Assembly: GCA_008638415.1 (NCBI GenBank)
Contig: VWVT01000017.1
Span: 62,001-126,000, forward strand
Source: Nocardiopsis sinuspersici
GTDB lineage: Bacteria > Actinomycetota > Actinomycetes > Streptosporangiales > Streptosporangiaceae
DNA length: 64,000 nucleotides
Direction of reading: 5' to 3'
The notes beneath the pieces are model-generated. The model did no database searches, was not told the origin of the DNA, and was given only the letters and a program-made list of their open reading frames with translations. Made by a program: the position numbers and the translations under genes. Shown one piece after another: positions 1 through 8,563 of the stretch. Numbering within the stretch: position 1 is the stretch's first letter; every line of letters starts with the position of its first letter.

Positions 1-1010
1 TAGCGCACCCGCTGCGCCTCGGTCACCTGCTCCTCCAGCATCTGCGCCACGTCCTTGCGCGCCTTGTTGAGGGAGGCGTTGACCTCGACGATCTTCGCGT
101 CACGGGTCTTCTTGGACCGCTCGATGTCCATCAGCAGGGTGTCGATGCGGCGCTTGCGCGTCAGCTCCCACTCCTGCTCGTAGGCCACCAGTTCCTTGGC
201 GACCCGCTCCCGCGTGGACAGGTGCTGCTGGTACTGGTTGGGCAGCTGCACGTCGGGGATGTTGCAGCCGGTGATCCGGACCCCGTACTTCTCCAGCTGC
301 CCGTTGAGCAGGCGGCGCATGTCCTCCACGTTGGAGCCGCGCAGGTCGTAGGCGGACTCGGTGTTGACCTGGCGGCTGCGCTGGCGGATGGCGTCCTGTA
401 CCGCGCTGGACAGCACCAGGTCGAAGTTGCTGGCGCCGATGATCGTCACGAACCGGATGGGATCGGTGATCTGGAACTTGAGGAAGAACTCGATCGACTT
501 CAGCGGCACGTTCTCACGCGTGGGGCAGGCCAGGACCGGCGCCGTGTAGGGGATCTCCGTGCGGGTGTCCACCACGAAGTCCACCCGCGACCACGGGTGC
601 CACAGGTAGTGGCGGCCCGGGCCGATCGGCTTCACGATCGCGCCGTACCTGGTGAGGATGCCGTGCGTGCCCTCCTCGATCTCGATGATCGAGCCGCGCC
701 ACCACCACAGGCCCGCCGCGATGATGCTGAGCACGCCCACGATCAGGGTCGGAACGGCCAGGACGGTGTAGCCGATCCCGGCGACGACCCCGCCCATCAC
801 GGCGTTGAGGGACATCATCAGCGCCGAGCACAGGGCGAACAGGCCGAACCAGACCAGGATCATCCACCGCAGGCCGCGGTTGTCGCGCGGGATGACCACG
901 GGGACGATCGCACCCTGGTCGCCGCCGCGCAGCAGACCGGCCAGGTCACCCCAGGAGGCGAGGGACTCCTTGATGCTGGAGCCGCCGCCGGCGTTCACAG
1001 GCTGGCTCAT
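1..1010 (-). CDS. SPFH/band 7 membrane protein, 3' part missing at window edge
   Basis: About 336 residues are visible and the gene runs off the left edge. The ATG directly follows the TAA of the upstream SPFH gene (TAAATG, no gap), so translation is probably coupled. Two hydrophobic segments lie near residues 50-72 and 74-104. An SPFH domain follows (starting IEIEEGTHGILTRYG), then a charged helical stretch from about residue 255 that resembles the coiled-coil arm of stomatin/flotillin proteins. SPFH proteins are known to form large membrane-associated assemblies. The partner and role here are not known. The identity of the domain is firm, its function is not. Confidence 0.85.
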   Translation of the reverse strand, partial: MSQPVNAGGGSSIKESLASWGDLAGLLRGGDQGAIVPVVIPRDNRGLRWMILVWFGLFALCSALMMSLNAVMGGVVAGIGYTVLAVPTLIVGVLSIIAAGLWWWRGSIIEIEEGTHGILTRYGAIVKPIGPGRHYLWHPWSRVDFVVDTRTEIPYTAPVLACPTRENVPLKSIEFFLKFQITDPIRFVTIIGASNFDLVLSSAVQDAIRQRSRQVNTESAYDLRGSNVEDMRRLLNGQLEKYGVRITGCNIPDVQLPNQYQQHLSTRERVAKELVAYEQEWELTRKRRIDTLLMDIERSKKTRDAKIVEVNASLNKARKDVAQMLEEQVTEAQRVR

Positions 1011-2720
1011 TTACTGACCTCCCTGGTTCTGGCCGGGACCCTGGGGGCCGCGCTGTGACCACGGCGGCTCCGGCGGGTCCTCGGGGGACTCGGACTCCTG
1101 TGAGGTGTCGGCCAGTCGCTCGTCGATGGACTGCTCGGAGACGGACTGGCGGATCTGCTCCACCCGGTCCTCTCCCGGGTCCTCGCCGCTCTCCGGCGCG
1201 GCCTGGGGGCTCTCGGCGTCATCGAGCAGCGTGTTGATCTCCTGCTCGCGCTCGGCGATACGGGTCCGGATGTCGTCCAGCCGGGAGCGGAGGCCCTCCA
1301 TGTCCTCCTGGGAGAACAGGGCGGTGTCGGCCTGGCCGATGATCTCCTGGGCGATGCGCAGGTAGTCGACGCTGGCGGAGTCGCCCGACCCGATCCGCAG
1401 GACCTGCGGCAGGCTGTCGGCGACCGCCTCCAGCTTGTCCAGGAGGTTCCCGCGGAAGCGGTAGTTGAGGATCTCGGGCGCCTCGGCCGCGCTGACCGCG
1501 CGGATGTCCAGGGCCTGGGCCTGGAGGAGGGCGGCGTTCGCGTTGGCCTCGGACTCGGCCTCGACGAAGCGCTGGTGCGCCAGGGAGCGGGCCCGGTTGG
1601 TCTCGCGCTCCAGGGCGGTGTCCATCTGCGCCTGGTACTGGGCGATGTCGGCCTGGATCGCGGACAGGGTCTCGTTGAGGGTCGCCAGCTCCTTGTTCAG
1701 GTCACCCTCGTTCTGCTCCTTGCGCAGCTGGAGCTCGTACTCGAAGGTGTAGGCGTCCTTGGCCACGCGCACCATCTCCGGCGCCGCCAGGTCCATCCGG
1801 TACTCCTGGTTGGAGGGCTCGGCGTGGGTGATGTTGGCGCTGGTCAGCTCCACGATCCCGCTGAACTGGCGGTTGAGCTGCTCCACCAGGCTCTGGGTGT
1901 TGTCGCCGACCATGTCGTAGATCGCCGAGGCCTCCTGCTCGTAGATGAGGCTCCGGGTGGTCTCGCTGATCGCGTTGTTGAGCTTCTCCTGGAAGCCGTT
2001 CACACCGCCCAGCGTGTAGACGAAGTCGGTGGAGTTGACGATCCTGAACTGCACGAACAGGTCGATGGAGGCCTGCACGCCGCTCTTGGTGGGCGCCGAG
2101 CGGATCGGGGCGTTGAACGGGTACTCGCGGGTGGTGTTGACGATGTAGGAGACGCGCTTCCAGGGGTTGAGGAGCGTGACCCGGCCGGGCTGGTAGATGT
2201 TCTCCATCTTGCCGAAGCGGGTGACGATCGCCTCGCAGCCCTCGGGCACCATCACCATGCCCTGGCGCCACCACATGAACACGGCGATCGCGAGGGTGAT
2301 GAGCCAGTAGTGGACGCCGAAGACGGGGTTGAGCAGGGGGTTTCCACCGGCCATGGCCTGCGGGGTCAGGACGGCGAAGGCGCCGAGCACACCGATGACG
2401 ACCAGCGCGATGGCCGGAAGCATCGTCAGGAAGGTGCGGCCTCGGGGGATGACCATGGGGCAGATGACGTGGACCGGGCCGCTGTCGCCGCGCTCGTAGT
2501 AGCTGCGGTTGAGCGCCTCTCCCGCGTTGTTGAGGGAGGTGGTCTTCTGCTCGATGCGGGTTCCGACGGAGTCACCCTGCTCACGGGCGGCGACGAAGTC
2601 CCGTGGGTCGAGACCGCCGTCCTCGGTGGCCTGCTGCATTGCGTCGGACACCGCCTGGCGCGGATCGCCGCCCTGGGCGACGGCGCCAGCCGCGCCGCGC
2701 ACGGTCTGCGCGAACGACAT
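1011..2720 (-). CDS. SPFH/band 7 membrane protein with long acidic tail
   Basis: 569 aa. Two ATG codons compete, at 2726 and 2720. AAGGAG lies 3 nt before the first and 9 nt before the second, so 2720 is preferred. The first 90 residues are soluble. Two membrane segments follow (about 97-119 and 136-152), then an SPFH domain (from about 155), a long helical arm (about 330-430) and a Pro/Glu/Gln-rich, probably disordered tail over the last 100 residues. It is the upstream member of a two-gene unit with the SPFH gene that begins at its stop codon. Two different SPFH proteins made together suggest a hetero-oligomeric membrane scaffold; this is inference. Confidence 0.85.
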   Translation of the reverse strand: MSFAQTVRGAAGAVAQGGDPRQAVSDAMQQATEDGGLDPRDFVAAREQGDSVGTRIEQKTTSLNNAGEALNRSYYERGDSGPVHVICPMVIPRGRTFLTMLPAIALVVIGVLGAFAVLTPQAMAGGNPLLNPVFGVHYWLITLAIAVFMWWRQGMVMVPEGCEAIVTRFGKMENIYQPGRVTLLNPWKRVSYIVNTTREYPFNAPIRSAPTKSGVQASIDLFVQFRIVNSTDFVYTLGGVNGFQEKLNNAISETTRSLIYEQEASAIYDMVGDNTQSLVEQLNRQFSGIVELTSANITHAEPSNQEYRMDLAAPEMVRVAKDAYTFEYELQLRKEQNEGDLNKELATLNETLSAIQADIAQYQAQMDTALERETNRARSLAHQRFVEAESEANANAALLQAQALDIRAVSAAEAPEILNYRFRGNLLDKLEAVADSLPQVLRIGSGDSASVDYLRIAQEIIGQADTALFSQEDMEGLRSRLDDIRTRIAEREQEINTLLDDAESPQAAPESGEDPGEDRVEQIRQSVSEQSIDERLADTSQESESPEDPPEPPWSQRGPQGPGQNQGGQ

Positions 2721-3038
2721 AGGCATGAACTCCTTGTTGGAGGTGGGGAACTATCGGCTTTGACGTCGCATGTCGCGGTCCGGTTCCGGACGGGGACCGG
2801 TCGTGTGACCCGGCGAACCATAGTGGACAGCACCAACCTTGGCACGAGAGACGCCCGAAACCCAGGGGCCGTGTCCCGAACATGGCGGGGCAGCCCTCCG
2901 GCGGGTCGGCGGGTCGGGCGCGGACCCTGGCCGGACACGTGCGGGGAAGGCCCGCGTGCCGGCCTCCCCCCGGCCGGGATAACGTCGTTGCCGCACGTAT
3001 CGCACCGGCCTCGGCCGGAAGCAGAGGGGGAACCGACG
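2721..3038. other. Intergenic region, divergent promoters expected
   Basis: 318 bp between the SPFH pair (minus) and a small membrane protein gene (plus). Apart from the AAGGAG ribosome binding site of the SPFH gene, no convincing -35/-10 pair or operator was recognised. Short reading frames here are GC-rich shadows without family resemblance. Confidence 0.5.
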
Positions 3039-3344
3039 ATGCCCGCAGTACCCAGTGCCGTCCTCACCAGCGCAGGCCTGCTCGGCGGCTACACGGTGGC
3101 CCGCACGACCGGCAACCGCCCGCTGGGCGGGGTCGTGCTGGCGGCGTTCGGCGCCGCGGCCTTCGAGACGTGGCGGCGCCGGTCGGGGGTGGGCACCGCG
3201 GTCGCGCTCACCGGCGTGTACCTGGGGGCCTTCGGGCTGGCCCACCCGCTGGCCAGGAAGGTCGGCCCCTGGCCCGCCGTGCTGGGGGTGACCGCGGCGA
3301 CCGCGGCGGTCGCGGCCGCCTCGGGTGACCGCGACCGCGACTGA
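3039..3344 (+). CDS. Small hydrophobic membrane protein
   Basis: 101 aa, ATG start preceded by GCAGAGGGGGAA as a weak Shine-Dalgarno site. The protein is almost entirely hydrophobic and Ala/Gly/Val-rich, with about three membrane segments and a charged C-terminus (GDRDRD). It stands alone, divergent from the SPFH pair and convergent with nrdJ. No function can be assigned. The strict use of G/C at third positions supports a real gene. Confidence 0.65.
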   Translation: MPAVPSAVLTSAGLLGGYTVARTTGNRPLGGVVLAAFGAAAFETWRRRSGVGTAVALTGVYLGAFGLAHPLARKVGPWPAVLGVTAATAAVAAASGDRDRD

Positions 3345-3471
3345 GGCGCCCGGTCCGGTACCGCTGGATCCCGCCGACCGCGGTCGGTCCGGTCCGCCGG
3401 CCGGGACACCCGGGTCCTCGGGATCCGGCCGCCTGGCAGGTCCGGATCGTAGACGGTGGCGCGACGCGGAA

Positions 3472-3510
3472 GGGGGAGGGGCACGGCGCCGTACGCCGTG
3501 CCCCTCCCCC
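3472..3510. terminator. 17-bp perfect hairpin terminator after nrdJ
   Basis: Arms at 3472-3488 and 3494-3510 are perfectly complementary around a 5-nt loop. It lies 24 bp past the nrdJ stop and 127 bp past the convergent small membrane protein gene, so it may stop transcription from both sides. There is no U-tract, as is common in high-GC actinomycetes. Confidence 0.8.
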
Positions 3511-3533
3511 GCCGGCGGTCCGGCCCCGGTGGA

Positions 3534-6380
3534 TCAGCTGCAACCGCTGGTGGCGCCGCAGCCCTCACAGGCGTAGCAGCTGCCCGACGGGCGCATCTTG
3601 GTACCGCAGGTGACGCACAGCGGCGCGTCCGCGACGAAGCCCTTGCCCTCCATCAGCTCCGTGGTGGAGTGCGCCGCGGTGGGCTTCTCCACCGCCGCGG
3701 GCTCCTCCTCCCGGGACTCGGCCGGGGCCTCGGCGGCCTCCGACCCGTGGGTGGCGGCGGACTGGGCGTAGGACTCCACCTGCGCGGCGACCTGGGCCGG
3801 GTCCTCGCCCGCCAGCTGCGCCTGGCGCTCGGCGGCCGACAGCACCCCCAGGGCGGCACGCTCGTCGTAGGGCAGGTGGTCCAGCGCCAGGCGGCGGAAG
3901 ATGTAGTCCACCACCGACTGGGCCATGCGGATGTCCGGGTCGTCGGTCATGCCCGCCGGGTCGAACCGCATGTTCGTGAACTTCTCCACGTAGGTCTCCA
4001 GCGGAACCCCGTACTGCAGGGCGATGGAGATCGCGATGGAGAAGGCGTCCATCACCCCGGCCAGGGTCGACCCCTGCTTGCCGAGCTTCATGAACACCTC
4101 GCCCAGGCCGTCGTCGGGGTAGGAGCCCGCGGTGATGTAGCCCTCGGCCCCGCCCACGGAGAACGACGTGGTCTCGCTCGGGCGCTTCTTGGGCAGGCGG
4201 CGCCGGACCGGGCGGGCCACCTCGGCGGTCCCCGCCGCCTCGGGCGCGGCCTTCTCCTTCTCCTTCGTCCCGCCGGTGGACAGCGGCTGGCCGACCTTGC
4301 AGTTGTCCCGGTAGACGGCGAGCGCCTTCAGGCCCAGCTTCCAGCCCTGAAAGTAGATGTGCTCGAAGTCCTCGACCGAGGCCTCCTCCGGCACGTTCAC
4401 CGTCTTGGAGATCGCGCCGGACAGGAACGGCTGCGCCGCGGCCATCATCCGCACGTGGCCCATGGGCTGGATGTAGCGGCGGCCCATCGCGCAGTCGAAC
4501 ACCTCGTAGTGCTCGGGGCGCAGGCCCGGCGCGTTCACGACGTGGCCGTTCTCGGCCACGTACTCGACGATCGCCTCCACCTGCTCGTCCTGGTAGCCCA
4601 GGTTCCTGAGCGCGCGCGGGATGGCCTGGTTGACGATCTGCATGGAGCCGCCGCCGACCAGCTTCTTGAACTTGACCAGCGAGAAGTCCGGCTCGATGCC
4701 GGTCGTGTCGCAGTCCATCATGAACCCGATGGTTCCGGTGGGCGCGATCAGGCTCGCCTGGGCGTTGCGCCAGCCGTTGCGCTCGCCGACCTTGAGGCAC
4801 TCGGCCCACTCGCGGGTGGCCGCGGCGTGGATCGGCTCCTCCAGGGATCCCACGGTGCGCAGGTCGTCGTTGGCGGCGGCGTGCTTGCGCATGACCCGCT
4901 TGTGGCCCTGCTCGTTGCGCTTGTAGCCGTCGTAGGGGCCGACCACACCGGCCAGCTCGGCGCTGCGCCGGTAGGCGGCGCCGGTCATCAGCGAGGTGAC
5001 GGCGGCGGCGACGGCGCGTCCGCCGTCGGAGTCGTAGGCGTGGCCGGTCGCCATCAGCAGGGCGCCCAGGTTGGCGTAGCCGATGCCGAGCTGGCGGAAG
5101 GCGCGGGTGGTCTCACCGATCTTCTCGGTCGGGAAGTCGGCGAAGGTGATGGAGATGTCCATCGCCGTGATGACCAGCTCGGTGAGCCTGGTGAAGCCCT
5201 CCACGTCGAAGGTGTCGTCCTCGCGCAGGAACTTCAGCAGGTTGATCGAGGCCAGGTTGCAGGACGAGTCGTCCAGGTGGAGGTACTCCGAGCACGGGTT
5301 GCTCGCACTGATACGTCCGCTCTCCGGCGTGGTGTGCCAGTCCTGGATCGTGCCGTCGTACTGGAGGCCCGGATCGGCGCACTCCCACGCGGCCTTGGCC
5401 ATGCGGTGGAACAGGTCCTTGGCGTCGACGGTGGCGACGGCCTCGCCGGTGGTGCGGGAGGTCAGGCCGAAGTCGGAGCCGGTCTCCACGGCGCGCATGA
5501 ACGCGTCGGAGACCCGGACGGAGTTGTTGGCGTTCTGGTACTGGACGCTGAACATGTCGTCGCCGCCCAGGTCGACGTCGAAGCCGGCGTCGCGCAGGGC
5601 ACGGATCTTGTGCTCCTCGCGGGCCTTGGTCTCGACGAAGTCCTGGATGTCGGGGTGGTCGACGTCCAGCACGACCATCTTGGCCGCCCGGCGGGTGGCG
5701 CCGCCGGACTTGATGGTTCCGGCCGAGGCGTCGGCGCCGCGCATGAAGGAGACGGGGCCCGAGGCGGTGCCGCCGGAGGAGAGCAGCTCCTTGCTGGAGC
5801 GGATGCGCGACAGGTTCACACCCGCGCCGGACCCGCCCTTGAAGATGATCCCCTCCTCCTTGTACCAGTCCAGGATCGACTCCATGGTGTCGTCCACGGA
5901 CAGGATGAAGCACGCGCTGACCTGCTGGGCGGAGGCGGTGCCGACGTTGAACCACACCGGGGAGTTGAAGCTGAACAACTGGTGGGCGAGGGCGTACTTG
6001 AGCTCGTGGTCGAAGACCTCGGCGTCCTCGTCGGAGGCGAAGTAGCCGTGCTCGCGGCCGGTGGCGGTGTAGACGCCGACGACGCGGTCGATGAGCTGCT
6101 TGAGGCTCCACTCCCGCTCGGGGGTGCCGACCGCGCCGCGGAAGTACTTGCTCGCCACGATCTGGGTGGCGTTCATCGACCAGGAGGTCGGGAACTCCAC
6201 ACCGCGCTGTTCGAAGTTGACCGTGCCGTCACGCCAGTTGGTCATGACGACGTCGCGGCGCTCCCACTCCAGGGAGTCGTAGGGGTGCACGCCGGGAGAG
6301 GTGAAGACGCGCCTCACCTTCATCCCCTTGCGGTTCCCCTTGCCCTTGCGTCCTGTCGGACCGCTGGCGGTCTCCGTCAT
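3534..6380 (-). CDS. nrdJ: Vitamin B12-dependent (class II) ribonucleotide reductase
   Basis: 948 aa, full length for the actinobacterial family. It reduces ribonucleotides to deoxyribonucleotides with adenosylcobalamin as radical source, independent of oxygen. Visible signatures are the GGSGAGVNLSRIRSS phosphate-binding region, the active-site block around ASNPCSEYLHL (Cys and Glu of the N-C-E set), and a C-terminal cysteine cluster (CVTCGTKM ... CYACEGCG) of the type that shuttles electrons or binds zinc. GGGGAG precedes the ATG. It lies 152 bp downstream of nrdR on the same strand, an arrangement known from Streptomyces where the two are co-transcribed and repressed by NrdR. No cobalamin riboswitch was recognised in the short gap. 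Confidence 0.96.
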   Translation of the reverse strand: MTETASGPTGRKGKGNRKGMKVRRVFTSPGVHPYDSLEWERRDVVMTNWRDGTVNFEQRGVEFPTSWSMNATQIVASKYFRGAVGTPEREWSLKQLIDRVVGVYTATGREHGYFASDEDAEVFDHELKYALAHQLFSFNSPVWFNVGTASAQQVSACFILSVDDTMESILDWYKEEGIIFKGGSGAGVNLSRIRSSKELLSSGGTASGPVSFMRGADASAGTIKSGGATRRAAKMVVLDVDHPDIQDFVETKAREEHKIRALRDAGFDVDLGGDDMFSVQYQNANNSVRVSDAFMRAVETGSDFGLTSRTTGEAVATVDAKDLFHRMAKAAWECADPGLQYDGTIQDWHTTPESGRISASNPCSEYLHLDDSSCNLASINLLKFLREDDTFDVEGFTRLTELVITAMDISITFADFPTEKIGETTRAFRQLGIGYANLGALLMATGHAYDSDGGRAVAAAVTSLMTGAAYRRSAELAGVVGPYDGYKRNEQGHKRVMRKHAAANDDLRTVGSLEEPIHAAATREWAECLKVGERNGWRNAQASLIAPTGTIGFMMDCDTTGIEPDFSLVKFKKLVGGGSMQIVNQAIPRALRNLGYQDEQVEAIVEYVAENGHVVNAPGLRPEHYEVFDCAMGRRYIQPMGHVRMMAAAQPFLSGAISKTVNVPEEASVEDFEHIYFQGWKLGLKALAVYRDNCKVGQPLSTGGTKEKEKAAPEAAGTAEVARPVRRRLPKKRPSETTSFSVGGAEGYITAGSYPDDGLGEVFMKLGKQGSTLAGVMDAFSIAISIALQYGVPLETYVEKFTNMRFDPAGMTDDPDIRMAQSVVDYIFRRLALDHLPYDERAALGVLSAAERQAQLAGEDPAQVAAQVESYAQSAATHGSEAAEAPAESREEEPAAVEKPTAAHSTTELMEGKGFVADAPLCVTCGTKMRPSGSCYACEGCGATSGCS

Positions 6381-6497
6381 CGCGGAATCTCCCCTACCTC
6401 TACCTCGTGGGCACGGCTACCGGCCGTGCGCGGCGTCTTGTCGTGGGATGGCGCGGGACCGGACGTGCTCTTCTCCGTGCCCGCCCCGGGGCGGCGC

Positions 6498-6530
6498 CCC
6501 TCCCGCGGTCGCCTCCCGGCCGCGGGAGGG
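6498..6530 (-). terminator. Hairpin between nrdR and nrdJ, terminator or attenuator
   Basis: CCCTCCCGCGG (6498-6508) pairs with CCGCGGGAGGG (6520-6530). The hairpin starts 3 bp past the nrdR stop codon. Since nrdJ follows without an obvious second promoter, it may give partial termination and set the nrdR:nrdJ ratio. That role is inference. Confidence 0.6.
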
Positions 6531-6532
6531 CG

Positions 6533-7015
6533 CTACCCGGTGGTACTGGTCTGGGTGTCGGGCTCGGGCTCACGGTCCCGCCGCAGGCTGGCGATCTCGG
6601 CCTCGAAGTCGGCGAGGCTCTCGAAGCCGCGGTAGACGCTGGCGAAGTGCAGGTAGGCGACCTCGTCGAGTTCGCGCATCGGTCCGAGGATGGCCAGGCC
6701 GATCTCGTGGGCCGGGACCTCGGCCAGGCCGCGGCCGCGGATCTCCTCCTCGACCTGCTGGCCGAGTTTGGCGAGGGCGTCCTCGGAGACCGGACGGCCC
6801 TGGCAGGCCCGGCGCACCCCGGCGATGATCTTGGCCCTGCTGAAGGGCTCGGTGACCCCGGAGCGCTTGGCGACCATCAGCAGGACGGTCTCCTGGGTGG
6901 TGAACCTGCGCTCGCAGACGGGGCAGGACCGGCGGCGCCGGATGGCCGCGCCGTCGTCGGTGGACCTGCTGTCGATCACCCTGGTGTCCGGATGACGGCA
7001 GAACGGACAGTGCAC
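6533..7015 (-). CDS. nrdR: Transcriptional repressor NrdR
   Basis: 160 aa, GTG start. The N-terminal zinc ribbon is complete (CPFC at residues 3-6 and CPVCERRF about 28 residues later). It is followed by the ATP-cone domain (KRSGVTEPFSRAKI onwards) that senses ATP/dATP. NrdR is known to bind paired NrdR boxes and repress ribonucleotide reductase genes when dATP is high. Such a pair lies just upstream of this gene, which implies autoregulation together with nrdJ. An acidic/Thr-rich tail of about 15 residues follows the core. Confidence 0.96.
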   Translation of the reverse strand: MHCPFCRHPDTRVIDSRSTDDGAAIRRRRSCPVCERRFTTQETVLLMVAKRSGVTEPFSRAKIIAGVRRACQGRPVSEDALAKLGQQVEEEIRGRGLAEVPAHEIGLAILGPMRELDEVAYLHFASVYRGFESLADFEAEIASLRRDREPEPDTQTSTTG

Positions 7016-7072
7016 CCTGGTTCACCTGCTTCTCTCACCGAACGACGACCCTTAGATACTACTAAACTACAA

Positions 7073-7120
7073 CCACAACTTCTAGGTGAGAACCTCTTCC
7101 CCAAACACCAGATGTTGTGG
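7073..7120. promoter_or_regulatory. Tandem NrdR boxes
   Basis: Box A CCACAACTTCTAGGTG (7073-7088) and box B ACACCAGATGTTGTGG (7105-7120) both fit the published consensus acaCwAnATnTwGtgt. Their centres are 32 bp apart, three helical turns, the usual spacing for two NrdR oligomers on one DNA face. They lie 58 bp upstream of the nrdR GTG. A candidate -10 for nrdR (TAGTAT on the minus strand, near 7059-7064) sits between the boxes and the gene. Confidence 0.88.
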
Positions 7121-7535
7121 TCGAACCTAGAGGTCCGCGCCGCGCGACGCAACTCTGACAGGGGCGTGTCCCCGCACGGCGAACGACCGCGCGGCCACGG
7201 GGACGACGACGGCGAAGGAGCGGGAGGATCCGGCGCCCGGACAGGGGGACTCGGCGCCCGCCGGCCTCCCGGGGGCGTCCGGCACCGCGGTCCAGGATAA
7301 CGCCGAGGACCGCTCGGGCCGCGAACCGCGGCGGCCCGCCGTGCCGGGAATCACCACGTCACCGGAATTTCGGCCGGACCGGCGCAGGAGAAGATGTCTT
7401 CCGCATCACACCGAAACGAGCCCCGCGGACACCTGTTCGCGCATTCGTGGGACAACGCGGCGTGAACGCGTGTACACACATAAGTACGGGCCGGGAATTG
7501 ACCGCGGAAAGGCGCGGAGGCAATTACTCCGGTCT

Positions 7536-7549
7536 CGAACGCTTGTTTG
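7536..7549 (+). promoter_or_regulatory. SOS box (LexA operator)
   Basis: CGAACGCTTGTTTG matches the Gram-positive/actinobacterial LexA consensus CGAACnnnnGTTYG at every fixed position. It lies 148 bp before the lexA start codon, consistent with autorepression. No other match was noticed upstream of genes in this window, including the DinG-type helicase. Confidence 0.9.
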
Positions 7550-7590
7550 ATATCACCGTGCGCAACGACTAAAGTTGGCGGTGATATCAC
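7547..7590. promoter_or_regulatory. Twin palindromes next to the SOS box
   Basis: TTGATATCAC (7547-7556) and GTGATATCAC (7581-7590) are repeats of one palindrome. The second is perfect, and the start positions are 34 bp apart. The first overlaps the last bases of the SOS box. Together they also form the inverted repeat TGATATCACC/GGTGATATCA. The pattern suggests two sites for a dimeric regulator, not named here, that could compete with LexA. Confidence 0.55.
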
Positions 7591-7696
7591 GCTGGTTTCG
7601 CCGTCACGCAGACCCCCAGGTCGGCGCGGTCGCGGGCCGGCGGTGGCAGTCACACAAGCAGGCCCTGACCGAACCGAATGCCGAGGAGGCCCGGCC

Positions 7697-8416
7697 GTGC
7701 CGGAGGAGAATCCCGGGACCGCGGACACCGCCACCGTTCTTGCGCCAGTGGAGAACGCGGGCGGGTCCACGCCCGAAGCCCCCAAACTCACCGCGCGCCA
7801 GCAGAGCGTGCTGAACTGCATCCAGCGCTATGTGCGTGAGAGGGGCTTCCCCCCGTCCATAAGGGAGATCGGGGAGGTGGTCGGCCTGTCCAGCCCGTCC
7901 AGCGTGGCGCACCAGCTCAAGGTGCTCCAGCGCAAGGGCTACCTGCACCGCGACCAGAACCGGCCGCGTGCGGTGGAACTGCGTACTCCCGGCCGCGCCG
8001 GCGGGCAGGCCGTGACCCCCGAGGACATCGATCCCTCGCGCGCCGCGGCCGTGCCGCTGGTCGGCCGGATCGCCGCCGGCGGCCCGATCCTGGCCCAGGA
8101 GTCGGTGGAGGACGTGCTCGCCCTGCCCCGCCAGCTGGTCGGCGAGGGGCACCTGTTCATGCTCACCGTCGTCGGCGACTCGATGACCGACGCCGCGATC
8201 ACCGACGGTGACATGGTGGTGGTCCGCCAGCAGCCGGACGCCGAGAGCGGCGACATCGTGGCGGCGCTGCTGGACGAGGAGGCGACCGTCAAGGTGCTGC
8301 GCCGCGAGGAGGACGGCCACGTGTGGCTGATGCCCCGCAACGAGGCCTACGAGCCCATCAACGGCGACGCCGCCACCATCCTCGGCAGGGTCGTCGCGGT
8401 CATGCGCCGCGTCTGA
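7697..8416 (+). CDS. lexA: LexA repressor
   Basis: 239 aa from a GTG preceded by GAGGAGG at 9-nt spacing; upstream in-frame starts would add residues unlike LexA. The winged helix DNA-binding domain (LTARQQSVLNCIQRYVRERG, then PPSIREIG and SSPSSVAHQL) spans about residues 36-100. The self-cleavage site is the Ala-Gly pair in RIAAGGPILAQE. Catalytic Ser (VVGDSMTDAAI) and Lys (ATVKVLRREEDG) are present. On DNA damage, RecA filaments stimulate cleavage and de-repress the SOS genes. The gene is divergent from nrdR-nrdJ, so dNTP supply and DNA repair regulators share one control region. Confidence 0.97.
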   Translation: MPEENPGTADTATVLAPVENAGGSTPEAPKLTARQQSVLNCIQRYVRERGFPPSIREIGEVVGLSSPSSVAHQLKVLQRKGYLHRDQNRPRAVELRTPGRAGGQAVTPEDIDPSRAAAVPLVGRIAAGGPILAQESVEDVLALPRQLVGEGHLFMLTVVGDSMTDAAITDGDMVVVRQQPDAESGDIVAALLDEEATVKVLRREEDGHVWLMPRNEAYEPINGDAATILGRVVAVMRRV

Positions 8417-8424
8417 GTCCTCGC

Positions 8425-8460
8425 GTCCCCGGCCCGTCCCCCCTCGGACGGACCGGGGAC
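8425..8460 (+). terminator. lexA terminator
   Basis: A 15-bp stem with one mismatch (8425-8439 with 8446-8460) and a 6-nt loop, 8 bp past the lexA stop. Confidence 0.75.
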
Positions 8461-8563
8461 CTCCCGTGCCGGAGGGGAGCGCCCGGCCGCGGACGGCACG
8501 GTGGAGGACCCCGCACGCGTGGACGGCAGCGGGGCCGCCGACGCGAGCCGCTAGGCTGAGAGG

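Larger units (their letters stand above)
7016..7696. other. nrdR-lexA divergent regulatory region
   Basis: 680 bp without a credible gene. From left to right it holds the nrdR start region, two NrdR boxes, about 400 bp without recognised signals, the LexA box, a pair of near-identical palindromes, and the lexA leader with its ribosome binding site. Reading frames crossing it are compositional shadows. Confidence 0.7.

Noticed and set aside
6381..6532. Cobalamin riboswitch before the B12-dependent reductase
   Set aside because: The gap is only 152 bp, holds a terminator-like hairpin, and no B12 box was recognised.
3456..6635. A 1059-codon open frame opposite nrdJ
   Set aside because: It is the antisense shadow of a strongly conserved gene: composition is Gly/Val/Leu/Arg/His-rich without any motif, as expected from high-GC codon bias.
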